In this document: one piece after another, positions 10,046 through 19,864 of the stretch
Layout of the letters: each line of letters opens with the position of its first letter
Position numbering within the stretch: position 1 is the stretch's first letter
Origin: Blasia pusilla
Lineage: Eukaryota > Marchantiophyta > Marchantiopsida > Blasiales
Length of the DNA stretch: 64,000 bases
Reading direction: 5' to 3'
Assembly (NCBI GenBank): GCA_050084515.1
Contig: CM114271.1
Location: 10,912,001 to 10,976,000, forward strand
Program-made: the position numbers and the translations under genes
Notes under the pieces: model-generated
The model's input: only the letters and a program-made list of their open reading frames with translations
The model's database searches: none
Told to the model about the DNA's origin: nothing

Positions 10046-12149
10046 TAGCTTGCAATAATTCTTAGCGTGTGTTTGGATGTGGAGGATTGTATGTGAGGGG
10101 AACGTCACCCACCACTGGATCCAGGATTGCGAGAGGGTGAAAAGGGTGCTTACGATGCACCCGGCAGAGTACAAAGGGTTCTTGGGCGATGCTCTAGTAA
10201 ATGAGATGCTGGCGAAGGGGGCTCAAATTAAAAAGAAGCCTTGGGAAAATACCTTCATTTCCCAAGATGCAACCGTCATAATCCTTTGTTGGTCGAAGAT
10301 CTAGGCCGCCAAGAAGAGCGCTTCATTGGAACTGGAGCGAAGGGAGAACGTGTCTACGTCTGAACGTGCAAAGTTCATCCAGGCTGTAGTATCTGCAGCT
10401 ACAAAGTACACTGCAAGCAAGATGCAGCGCTACATTGCCATTCTGAACCCGGAACTTGGTCTGGAATTCTACAAGGAGCTCAAGGCAATAATCAAGCGCC
10501 AGCGGAAGAGAGACGAAGATCCATAGGGTCGGATCCGTGAGAAAGTGTCTCTGGACCGCGTTCACGGATTTGCACTGTCTGGAATTTTCGAGTTTAGGAG
10601 AATCCGATTGATGAAAATCAGTCTCGAGGACACAGAGGCCCAAAAGAGGGTGGCGCACCATCCTCCGAGAGTTTCTGATCTAGTGATCTCCCATTGGCTA
10701 CGTGACTAGTCATTCTGGGACGCGTTGCGGCTTCTCGAGAAGTCCATGCTTGTGGGTCTTCAAGTGGAGCTGAAGAAGATACAGCCAGTTTCGGAGGAAG
10801 CAAACCTCAAGAGTGCAAAAGATTTTGAACTATGTCTTGATGACATCCGAGACAAGCCCACGAAAAACTCAGGCTTTAGGATGATGTTCAAGAATCACAT
10901 CCTCCCTTAGGCAGACATGGATGAAGAAATTGAGGCCAAAAAAAGGGATTTTGCAAAGAAGAAGCGGGATCTTCAGGAGCAGGCGGCCGATTCATCTCGA
11001 CAAAGAGCTACCCAACGGATGGTGTACAGGTACCTCATCAATTGTAAGAATGCAGGTACCTGGCGAAAAATATCGGCAACCTGCAAATTGTGGGCTTCTC
11101 TGCCTGAGGGAGAGGCATTTTCCATGTACGACATGGAGATGGCATAGGGCATGTCCGACTGGGAGGTTGACAATTGCCCTATCTGGTTGGACTTCAACGA
11201 CCCTGAGGACATTACAGAAAAGAATCTACGCTTGGTGTATGATGCAGTGGTCGCAAGTAGGGACGACATTCCAAATTTCGTGCAGCCTGAAGATTTTTTT
11301 GAAGCAAATGCGGAGGAGCAAGCCCTCGAGAAAGCGGAGTTGGTGTCCAAGGTAGTCACCGCCAAGGACAAATCTACAACGGGTCTGAAAGCAAAGGCGA
11401 GGGGATCGAAGAATTCCGAAGCCGACTCTTCTAGAAAAGACATTGAGACCTCAAGGCGAGAGGCAGAATCATTCGGGCGAGTGGGGCGAGAGGGCCGGAC
11501 CAGGTCCTCCGCCAAGAAAACTCCAGTGGAGTCTGAGGTAACAGAGACCCCCACAAGCCAACCGCAGACTCGGGAGAAGCGAAAGCGGGAGGCGCCTGGT
11601 TTGTCCCAAGGAACAGATAAGGATGTGGAATACACTCCATCATCCTTGGGAAGACATAGAGAAACAACGACCAGGACAAATGTCCTCATTCACTTCACGA
11701 ATCTTGTGGATGAGCTGCAAAGTTTCAGTTCCTAGGAGTCGACACCCGCCATTGACAAATTGACCATGCTGGGACGAAAACTTCAACGAAACGGGCACGC
11801 TCCCTGAACGGTCCATGGGGTGGTCCAAGAGGTGGCGGTGGATCTCCTCATCGCAGATTTGCCCTCTGGGTTTCGCTTGTGGGACAAAAATTCGTCTGAC
11901 ACTGTCCCGGAATTGAATGTCCCTCTTTCCTACGACCAGATCGCGCTCTTGTTTTCTTTTGCAGACGCTTATGTGAGTGACAAGGGTTGTTTCTTGGTCT
12001 TGACTGGATGGAGCGAGGATGAGCTCTTCAACCTTCAGTGCATGAAGAGGTCGTTGAAGTGGAGGACAGCGCAATCATGGGTCATCAAGAACAAGTATCC
12101 AATCCGATCGGCGACGAGTCAAGTCCGGGTAAGTGCTCTTAATCCAAAT

Positions 12150-12500
12150 TCAACCCGTCAGGCTCCGACGGGTTGCATCTCTGCATGCAACCCGTCGGAT
12201 CCCAACAGCTTATGGCTGCGGTGTTGCAATCCGTTTGAAAGCGACGGGTTGCAAATTTACCACAAGTCTCCATTGAGTAAGTGCAACCCGTTGGAATCCG
12301 ATGGGTTGCAAGTACTTGTGCTTTTCCTTGTGTTTCTAGAGTGATGCAACCTGTCAGAAAGCAACGTGTTGCTCTTAGCCAACCATGGGTTGCTCTAAGC
12401 CAACAACCTGTCGGCCTCCGACGGGTTGCTCATGGCAAAAACAAAACAATTACACTTGTAAAACAACCCGTCAGACTCCGATAGGTTGCTCTACTATTAG
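12150..12500. repeat. Palindrome array in the exon C-D intron (copy B)
   Basis: Six to seven palindrome copies lie within the intron 12,129-12,652, for example at 12,151-12,177, 12,223-12,252 and 12,405-12,429. The equivalent intron of copy C (53,298-52,597) is also filled with palindromes. Confidence 0.9.
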
Positions 12501-13105
12501 GACTTTAGGCCAAGTTCTTATGGGTTGGTAATCAACAGGGACTAGAATGCACTATGGACGTGTTGCTCATTGTGTCACCATATTGAACGTAGACCAGCGG
12601 TCAAGTAGCTCTTTCTTTTTGGTGACATTGTTTCCAACCTACTTATTTACAGATGGACCACTCCTTTGTTTACTATTTTGTAAGGCCCGAGCACAACTTC
12701 CAGGTGTTCTAGATCTTGGATCCAGTCGATCCATGCTCCGATGGGTATAGCTTAGATAGTTTATACAATTCCCCCCCCCTCGGGGAATTTACATGCAAGA
12801 CAGAACCCCCTTACTTGGAGGAAAGGAAAAGTCCCGTGGCTTGATGCAAACGCTCATCGAGCTCTGTTCAAGGCCGGGTGACTTGATGTTCGACTTAGTG
12901 GGCCTATCAAGGGCGAGTATTAGAGGCGCCTGGCAGAGTGGCAGGAACATTCTCTGCCTTGAGGGAAGGCAAGAACTTTATGACCTTTGCAAAGAGGCAA
13001 AGGCAGATTACGACAGGCTAGTTGGGGAATACAACTCTCCTCCAAAGCCGAGAGCCCCGGTTCCAGACCCACCATTGGTAGTGACACCATCGTCACTTCC
13101 CACAT

Positions 13106-13697
13106 TTGCAGTTCAATTTTGCATTGAAATCCCTCACATAAGCACTTAGGGACCCAGTCAATCGCAGCCGCATGTGCTCAACTATATCCCAAACCACTTG
13201 GTGCTCTGGAGTGAATCGGTCACCAATCAAAACCTTAAACTCTTCCCAACTCAAAAGTGAACCTCCGGCCATATGTTATTTTCACTGAGTTGTCCACCAT
13301 TGTAGGGCATGATCCCTTAGGAAGGTGATTGCCACTGTCACCTTATCCTGCTTCGCTGCCCTCTACGCCTCGAAGTAGAGTTCCAATTCCGTGAGGAAAT
13401 CCTTTACCTTTTGAGAACGTCCCACTCCAATGAATGGCATGGGCAGGTTCATCTTGTAGAGCTTTTTGCCGGAACTCGAAGCTCGGTCGGACTCAAGCTC
13501 TGCAATCCGCTTGCTTTGTTGAGATATTTGCTCCGTAATCAACTTCATTAAGTCCATCATTTGGGCATAGACTGCCAGGTCACTTGAGTTTTGAGCCGAT
13601 GGTCCCACGAAAGGGTTTGCATTCGGGACCCCCTCATATCTGGCATTTAACACCTCAGGAGTCAGCATCTCTTCCACCGGCTCCTAATCCGGTATCG
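13106..13697 (-). pseudogene. Gypsy gag fragment
   Basis: The minus strand reads the N-terminal half of a gag protein related to the one at 44,836: LITEQISQQSKRIAELESD, FIGVGRSQKVKDFLTELELYF, then FLRDHALQWW and EEFKVLIGDRFTPE in shifted frames. The ALQWWT..R block is typical of Ty3/gypsy retrotransposon gag. The element is cut at 13,106, where it joins MULE accessory-gene sequence. Upstream on the same strand are its primer-binding site and LTR, so this is a 5' fragment of a chromovirus that is a close relative of the 40-46 kb element. Confidence 0.8.
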
Positions 13698-13897
13698 GTT
13701 TGTCTTTCGGTTCACGTCACTTGATTTGGCATTTCCGTGGTTCATCTCCCTTGGTCGCCATCTTCAAGCTGCCTCAATCTGATCTCCTCCTTGTTTCTTG
13801 CGTCCCTCCCCCAGCGTCTAGGCCTCGCCGCTACCTTGGGTTTCCCCCAAGCATCCGGTTGCTCCCACGACCCCAAGTTCTTGCTCACCAAGGATTA

Positions 13898-13909
13898 GCT
13901 CTGATACCA
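13898..13909 (-). other. Primer-binding site of gypsy fragment
   Basis: On the minus strand this reads TGGTATCAGAGC, the exact complement of the 3' end of plant initiator methionine tRNA. It sits 2 bp inside the LTR end at 13,912. Confidence 0.85.
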
Positions 13910-13911
13910 CA

Positions 13912-14932
13912 TGTCTTGTGCCTACTTCCCTTGAACGTCAATCTTAGAGTTGCAGAAGCGTATGTTCAATAGGACATGCTCTCATCGCCGACTTGCATCC
14001 AAACACACTCACGTTAGCTTGGTTTGGGTCAAGCGGCCTTCCAACCCACTGAGTCCTCGGCTTGGCACCTCATCAAGGTCAACCTTCCCTCACTCCTTGG
14101 TTCCCAACACAAGCAAGTCTTATGAGACTTGGGACAGACTTTCTCATTAGTCTAGACATCTAAAATGGTGTTTGCGCACCTAGCAGTCCCAACTATCAAA
14201 TGGACCTAGCATGAGCCCCCTAACCAAGACTCACCAAGTGAGTTGCGGGTTGGAGTCCAATAGGGAACTTGGAAATCCATTGGGCTTGGTTTGGGTTTCG
14301 GATCCCAACGCCAAAACTCTTGATCCATTTCGTGCCCTTGAGTCACCCCGCAGAACCCAAAATGGGGTTTGAGTCCCAAACACCCTCAAAGACCTTCCCC
14401 CTTACTAGTATTTCTAGGGATTACCAGCCTCCCCCTACCTTTGGGGAAGGGACACCCGGGGCCCTCTTTTTGGCCCTCAACCCGACTTCCTCTACAGTTG
14501 CTTTTGGCCCACATCTTAGCCTTTTCTTGATCGTTTGCCAAGATCTTTGGTGTGCTGGAACCAAGTTTGCATAAGATTTCCAACACCACCTTACTTGTCT
14601 CAAACGCATCTCATGACTAAAAGTTATGGTTGAAAGTACAGTAAAAAACTCCAAATGCTAGCAGCATCTCAAGTCCGATTCTCACCCCTTGGCCACGTCT
14701 CCTTCGAGACTCGACTTTTCTTGAGTCAGGGTTCCACATTTGGTTTTGGTTTCCTTAGTCGTGACCATAAATGCATGAAACACTCAAAATGCTCGCCTCG
14801 CTTGCGTATTGCACTCGTGTTTCCTAACTTTTCTCTTCTTGAGACCCCTCCAAAGCGCAAACCATCCTAGCGATAGACCACTCAAAATTGGATGTTATGT
14901 TTGGCACTCATTTGGTTATGAGGATCGCGACA
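13912..14932 (-). mobile_element. Gypsy LTR (1,021 bp)
   Basis: In element orientation it starts TGTCGCGATCC at 14,932 and ends with a ...ACA terminus at 13,912. It is related along its length to the LTR at 45,052-46,053 and to the solo LTR at 17,710-18,740. Shared blocks include GAAGGTCTTTGAG-type sequence, the GGGGAAGG segment and CGTTCAAGG near the end. The matching 3' LTR is not adjacent, because the internal part ends at 13,106. Confidence 0.85.
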
Positions 14933-16140
14933 GCCAGGGCGTAGATCCAAGAGTTGCGGCACGTGCGATCGATGGCAGGAAGCGACTAGACAGGCCGGAC
15001 GGATCGACAGACTCTCACAAAGGGCCGGCTGCAACACGGCAAGGGCCCCTTCTGTGAGGGTCGGCAACCAAGAGCTCCGGCTCACCTAGAGCCACATGTA
15101 GAGTAGCCAAACTAAGCAAGGCTTTGACTGAAGAAGTGTTGGTCATGCAACAAAGGGGTCACGGCTTAGGCAGATGTTGGAAACCTCAGGTGCAATGCTG
15201 CGGTGGCAAATAAGTAGGCCTTACGGTTGCAGTCGCAGTAGCAACGGCGATTGCATCAACGCAGGTGCGGTAGTCTCGGACAAGGAGACGCCGCAGAAGA
15301 TCAAGTAGGGTCAACGGTAGCACAGCAGTCACAGGACTATGTTAGGATCAGGGAATGTGGTAGTAACGCGGATGGAGCGGCGGCCAGGGCACTACGTCGG
15401 TTGGCCAACAACATCCCATCCCCTAAAAATCTGGTTGAGGCAGTGGTCGCGGCGTCTGGGAAGCATCAAAGGTAACAACTGCAGGAACGACATCAGATGT
15501 GTTGGTGGTAGTGGGCACGGCAACTACGGAGGCTGAGAGAATGCGATTGTCAATAGGCGGCAACATAGTAACCAACGTCCGTCAGTCAAACGGGTCAAAG
15601 GAACAGCTGACCACGGTCATACAGCCCAGCGCATGGTAGGGCGCGTTTAGCTAAATTGACCCCCTACAAATCCGGGTCAGGCCTATTTTGATTAACTTGA
15701 TTGTCGCCTTTTGAAATTGTTGTAATTTGAGTGCTTCTCCACAAATCCCTCCTAGAATTGAGGGTCAACTCTCACTCTCTCTCAGAGGTATACCTCCTTC
15801 AATACCCTCTCCAAAGCTCTCTCCATGATAACCTATGCTCGTAGGTCACCTCCTTGGCTCTTGACCTGTTGTAGCAGGTCAAGAGTCACTTCCCAAAATG
15901 GAAAGTAAACTATACCAAAAACAATCATTTACCTGAAATAGGAAGTTCCTCAATATGGTTCCAAATGAACCGAAACGAAGGGGAAACCTGCTCTCTCAGG
16001 CTACTCGTGCCCTCAACATGTCATCCTTGACCTCTTAAGACTGTCATCCAATATCTCCAAAGGCGCTCTACTATATCTCATCAATCTATCCTAATAGACG
16101 TGACATAGATCTTGATGACTCGGATGTGTGGGTGCAAGCA
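14933..16140. other. Repeat-derived stretch without a gene
   Basis: No protein could be assigned. From about 15,660 to 16,060 the sequence matches, inverted, the region around 24,390-24,620. Shared blocks include GGTCACCTCCTTGGCTCTT, AGCTCTCTCCATG and CCTGCTCTCTCA, so an unnamed dispersed repeat is present. From about 16,140 the sequence enters the integrase end of a Ty3-like element. The 14,933-15,640 part is GC-richer and shows nothing recognisable. Confidence 0.5.
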
Positions 16141-16650
16141 TGTTCTTAGAGGGCGGAGATTTTTTGTAGAGTTATGCCCATGGCATTTGAGAGATTAGCT
16201 ATTGCTCAGCACAGGGATACATTGAGGTACACGACCATTGGTGGAGGAAGTATCGTTCAGGGATTATGAGGTTCCATCTTGGAGATTATGTATATTTTCA
16301 GCAAGCGCCACCCACGACGCTAGATGTCACTGCAGGACGCATAATCTTACGTGTGCGCGAGGTGTTACCGACCGGAGTCCTCATGTTTGAGGGACGTGAT
16401 GGTATGGTTTGGAAGGATCATGTGCGCAACTTTGCGCCATATCATCTTCCGAACGTGGATGGGAAAGTGGATCTGCGCTTGGCAGTGGTACCTACAAGCT
16501 TGAGGTGTATGTTGTGCGGACCTACGAGGGATGTAGCCACCATGTTGGTGTGTGATGGTTATTCTCGAGGGTGGCATATGTCATGTCTGACCCCCCTCTT
16601 GATGTAGTTCCCACGGGATGATGGATATGTCTGACATGTGTATAGGATGG
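16141..16650 (+). pseudogene. Ty3-like element: integrase C-terminus and PHD finger
   Basis: AIAQHRDTLRYTTI leads into an integrase C-terminal barrel-like segment (FHLGDYVYFQQAPPTTLDV, ILRVREVLPTGVLMFEGRDG, HVRNFAPYHLPNVDG). At about 16,500-16,605 this is followed by a PHD-type zinc finger: CMLCG, MLVCD, SRGWHMSCLTPLL. PHD fingers normally use a Cys4-His-Cys3 set. Here at least one ligand position reads Y (CDGYSRGWH) and a stop follows TPLLM. In chromatin proteins PHD fingers read histone H3 tails. A role in steering integration is an inference. Confidence 0.75.
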
Positions 16651-16710
16651 TAGGTCATATTAGGGAGATGTGACATCTACTATATGGAGTTGGGAGGATC
16701 CAACTACCAA

Positions 16711-16724
16711 TTGAGGGGGCGGTT
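16711..16724 (+). other. Polypurine tract and start of 3' LTR of the Ty3-like element
   Basis: TTGAGGGGGCGGT precedes TGTCTGATTTCG, which resembles the start of the related LTR on the minus strand at 29,120 (TGTGCGGTCCC, both followed by GTATATGCRTGAG). A second similar tract (CAATAGGGGGCGGT) lies at 17,071-17,084. Confidence 0.55.
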
Positions 16725-16789
16725 GTCTGATTTCGATGTATATGCATGAGTTGATTTTTGTGTGGATCTACCTATGTGTTGGGGAAGAT

Positions 16790-16885
16790 CAATGTTGTGT
16801 GGTGATGGTTGTTTGAGAGGGTGTCATATGGTATGTTTGATGCCACTTCTCTTTCGAGTTCCTTGGGGATGATGGATGTGCCCCA
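16790..16885 (+). pseudogene. Second, degenerate PHD-finger remnant
   Basis: The reading LCGDGCLRGCHMVCLMPLLF, then RVPWG, stop, WMCP repeats the second half of a PHD finger downstream of the first one. With the second polypurine tract at 17,071 it suggests a partially duplicated element 3' end. Confidence 0.5.
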
Positions 16886-17084
16886 GATCTACATAAGATA
16901 GGTAGTGAGACATTTAGACTTGCTTGAATGGTATGGATGACAAAGGGAAATTTACAATAGGGCCACATGCGCACGTGGCCAACCTTCTTGCTCTTACCAT
17001 TTTAGAGATGTACGTATGTCACAAGTAGAGACAGAGGGCCATCTGAAGTTAGAAGGACCTAACCACCAATAGGGGGCGGTTGGA

Positions 17085-17709
17085 GATATTTTGGTAACAA
17101 CTTCTCTCTATGGTTGTGTTTCGTGTACGATTTAGTCTACTATTTCTATATTTAATGAACAAAAAAATACGTTGTGCTATGATGTGTATGTGCACAATAT
17201 CATAGCTACCTAAGACGTATTTTGCATAGGTGACAATATCACCTTGCACAAAGGACCTATGAAACCTTTCTAGTGATGCATATTCTCTTGCTTTCTTCTC
17301 AAGGATTGTAAAATAGGTAGAACTTGGTCATATGGCCCTCTCATGTCCCCTAATCCCCTTTAAAGAATGCATGTAGGGTCCTTTACCTTATTGTCAATTG
17401 CTACCTATATTTAAATCAACCTAGGAATTGACTATTTAGGTACATTCTTGACCATAATTTTTCAAGGAAGTAAGGCTATCCGGTCAAAATCATCTCCTGA
17501 TTTCAAAAGAGACATTTGGTTGCCTTCATATCACAACCATATTCTTAACTTTGTGTAATATCAAATCATGTATGTGGTCATGCAAGTGTGCTGATAATTT
17601 AGAATGTGGAGAGATTTAATAAATCTTCATGGTAGATACGAATCCCTAAACTACTGGAGGAACAAGGGAATGTGGACCAGCTATGGCTTGACTAAACACG
17701 CAATACCTA
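17085..17709. other. AT-rich stretch, probable degraded LTR
   Basis: This follows the second polypurine tract and has no coding potential. It may be LTR sequence of the Ty3-like element, but no terminus could be placed before the gypsy solo LTR begins at 17,710. Confidence 0.35.
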
Positions 17710-18740
17710 TGTCGAGACCCTCATAACCAAACGAACACCAAATAGGCGCCAAGCAGAACATCAGAACTCAAGTGGACTCACGGTGCGATGATCACGTTTT
17801 GGAGAGGATTTTGAAAGGTCTCATGGAAAAGTCCAAGAGACGAAACGCCGAACACAGTTGTGCATTTCATGCATTAGTGGTTGCAACCAGGAAAGCTAGA
17901 CCAAACGCGAACCAAGACTTGAGATGAGTTGAGTCTTGGAAGGTTGGTTGCCAAAGAGGTGACAACTAGTTTTGGAACGCGACTAGCGTCTAAGGAAGTT
18001 GACTGTATTTTGAACCATAACGTTTAGCCCCAAGATGCGTTCGGGACAAATAAGAATGCGTTGGAAAGCTTATCTTGTGGTCCTTCCAACGCACCAAAGA
18101 TCTCAGTAAACGCATAAGTAGAGGCTGAGATATTGGCCAAAAACGACTGTGAGAGCAATCGGGTTGAGGGCCACTTTGAGGGGCCCGAGTGTCCTTCCCT
18201 AAAGTTAGGGGGACCCTGGAGATCTCCAAAAGTACTTATAAGGAAGGAGTCTCTCCAAGAAGTCTTGGAACACAAATCCTCACTTTGAGCACCAAACGGC
18301 GTCTCAAGGGCACAGGATGGAATGGGAGTTTGGCGTTGGAACTCGAAACCCAAACCTGTTCCAAGGGAGTGGACATTGTGCGCCACACTTGGATTCCGAC
18401 CCTTGCTTCATTTTGTGTGAGTCTTGGTTAGGGACTCATTTGATGTCCATCGGACAATTAGAACCGCCAGGCGCGAAACGTCGTTTGAGATTCTTAAACC
18501 GACCAGAAAGTCTATCCCAAATCTTTCGAGACTTGCCTCTCTTATAAACCGCGAATCTAGAAAGGTTGAGTTTGATGAGAGACCGAGACGAGAACTCGAA
18601 AATGTAGCCTGCTGATTGATCCAAGAATCGACTAACCAGAGTTCGTGTTTGGATGCAGATCAACGTTGAAAACATCACCTACTAAATGCACACTTCCGTA
18701 ACAATAAATATTTATGTTCAAGGAGAGTAAACGCATGACA
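17710..18740 (+). mobile_element. Gypsy solo LTR (1,031 bp) with imperfect target-site duplication
   Basis: It starts TGTCGAGACCCTC and ends AACGCATGACA. It is flanked by ACCTA (17,705-17,709) and ACTTA (18,741-18,745), a 5-bp duplication with one change. No PBS or gag follows, so it is a solo LTR left by recombination between the two LTRs of an element of the same family as those at 13,912 and 45,052. Confidence 0.85.
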
Positions 18741-18747
18741 ACTTAAT

Positions 18748-18915
18748 AGGTCTTATGTTTTTCAGATTAAAAAAAATGTAATATTTTTTATTGCAATAAT
18801 TTTGCAGCATGGATAGGAGATATGTGTTATGTAGGTCTTGTGTTTTTCAGACCCAAAAAGTGTAGTATTTTCCATCGTGATGATATTATATCATGGATAG
18901 GAAATCCGTGTGATG
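18748..18915. repeat. Tandem duplication, ~85-bp unit, two copies
   Basis: Both units begin AGGTCTT(A/G)TGTTTTTCAGA and end near CATGGATAGGA. The second starts at 18,833. They are diverged, so the duplication is not recent. No gene was seen between here and 19,865, apart from a TATA-like TATAAAAGG near 19,433 with no clear downstream gene. Confidence 0.75.
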
Positions 18916-19864
18916 AGCTCGAAAGACCCGAAGAAGTTTTGGAGATTTAAAAGTGGTAGACAAGTTGGTTTGGGTGTGTTATTCCTTAAATGAAGGCACT
19001 CCCATAAAATATTGTTTCATATTTTACCATCCATGACTCCGTTTGAGATCACCTATCCTTTAAACACATGTCCTTTCTGGCCAATAGAATTACTTCTCTC
19101 TAAACCAATAATTCAGTTTAGAGATGAGTAATTTAAAATTATACATCCATGGCAAGAACTAATTCTCTTAGAAGACAAGTAAGACATGGTTTGCCTAGAG
19201 TCATCCAATTTGATGAGTCATTAAAAACTTGTGACTTTTCCATGACCGAACCATTACATGGACAGTTCGACAAAAAAGTGATGTGTATTACATGTCATCC
19301 ATGATATGTAATTCCCATGTCATCCATATGACACTCTTATTCCACCACCAATGCCATGTGGATGACTGAAATTATGTTTAAATTGGAATAGGATTGCTGT
19401 TTCCAATGCAAGCCGATCCAAATCTGTTATGTATAAAAGGAACCTGAATTCATGAGTAGTTTTGGTTGGTGAATTGAGATAATCATGCTACCAAACATTG
19501 AGCCAAACTCTCTTTTCCCCCACAAGAACTAATTGCCAGGCCAAAAGAAAAGTGAAGTTTGAAACAAGATTGCAAACAAAGAGAAAGGAAATCACTTTCA
19601 AGAGAAACTAGCCAGAGCCAGGAAAGGCATTTCTCCGACCTTAAATCTTATGCTACCATGTGTCCATAGCTATGTTTGGGACAGCTTGCAGAAAACAAAC
19701 AGTAAGACATGGTGTAAAACTGGCTACATTTGACAAAATTGCCTATGATTTCTAAAAGATACATAGTAAGAGTGCTACTTACTTATTGGGATTCCTAGTC
19801 TGCTTGGGAAGCACGCCGTTTGAGGCCCTGTCACCAACTATCATTTGGCTGTAGGACTGCATAG

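Larger units (their letters stand above)
8111..13105 (+). pseudogene. MULE accessory gene, copy B: permuted amino-methyltransferase-like protein
   Basis: There are four exons by comparison with copy C: A 8,111-8,748 (MTRKKTQASKVG, a charged coiled-coil-like region with EIRQQEIEEREREA); B about 8,835-9,308 (MEYVREIQSEED, WDGNHNYMAWTQFAEE); C 10,085-12,128 (GNVTHHWIQDCERV, MSDWEVDNCPIWLDFNDPED); D from 12,653. Donors GTAAGA, GTAAGT and GTAAGT and AG acceptors are visible. Exon C ends with a motif IV-like segment at about 11,821-11,880 (VDLLIADLPSGF). Exon D carries LIELCSRPGDLMFDLVGLS (12,853-12,909), then SGRNILCLEGRQELYDLCKE, the layout of motifs X and I of N6/N4 DNA methyltransferases. Decay is seen as TAG near 8,329, TAG near 10,303 and a frameshift at the C-run near 12,772. 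The 3' end is replaced by a gypsy fragment at about 13,106. Confidence 0.75.

Noticed and set aside
19400-19470. TATAAAAGG near 19,433 as promoter of a gene
   Set aside because: No downstream coding sequence on the plus strand. The only gene nearby is transcribed towards it from the other strand.
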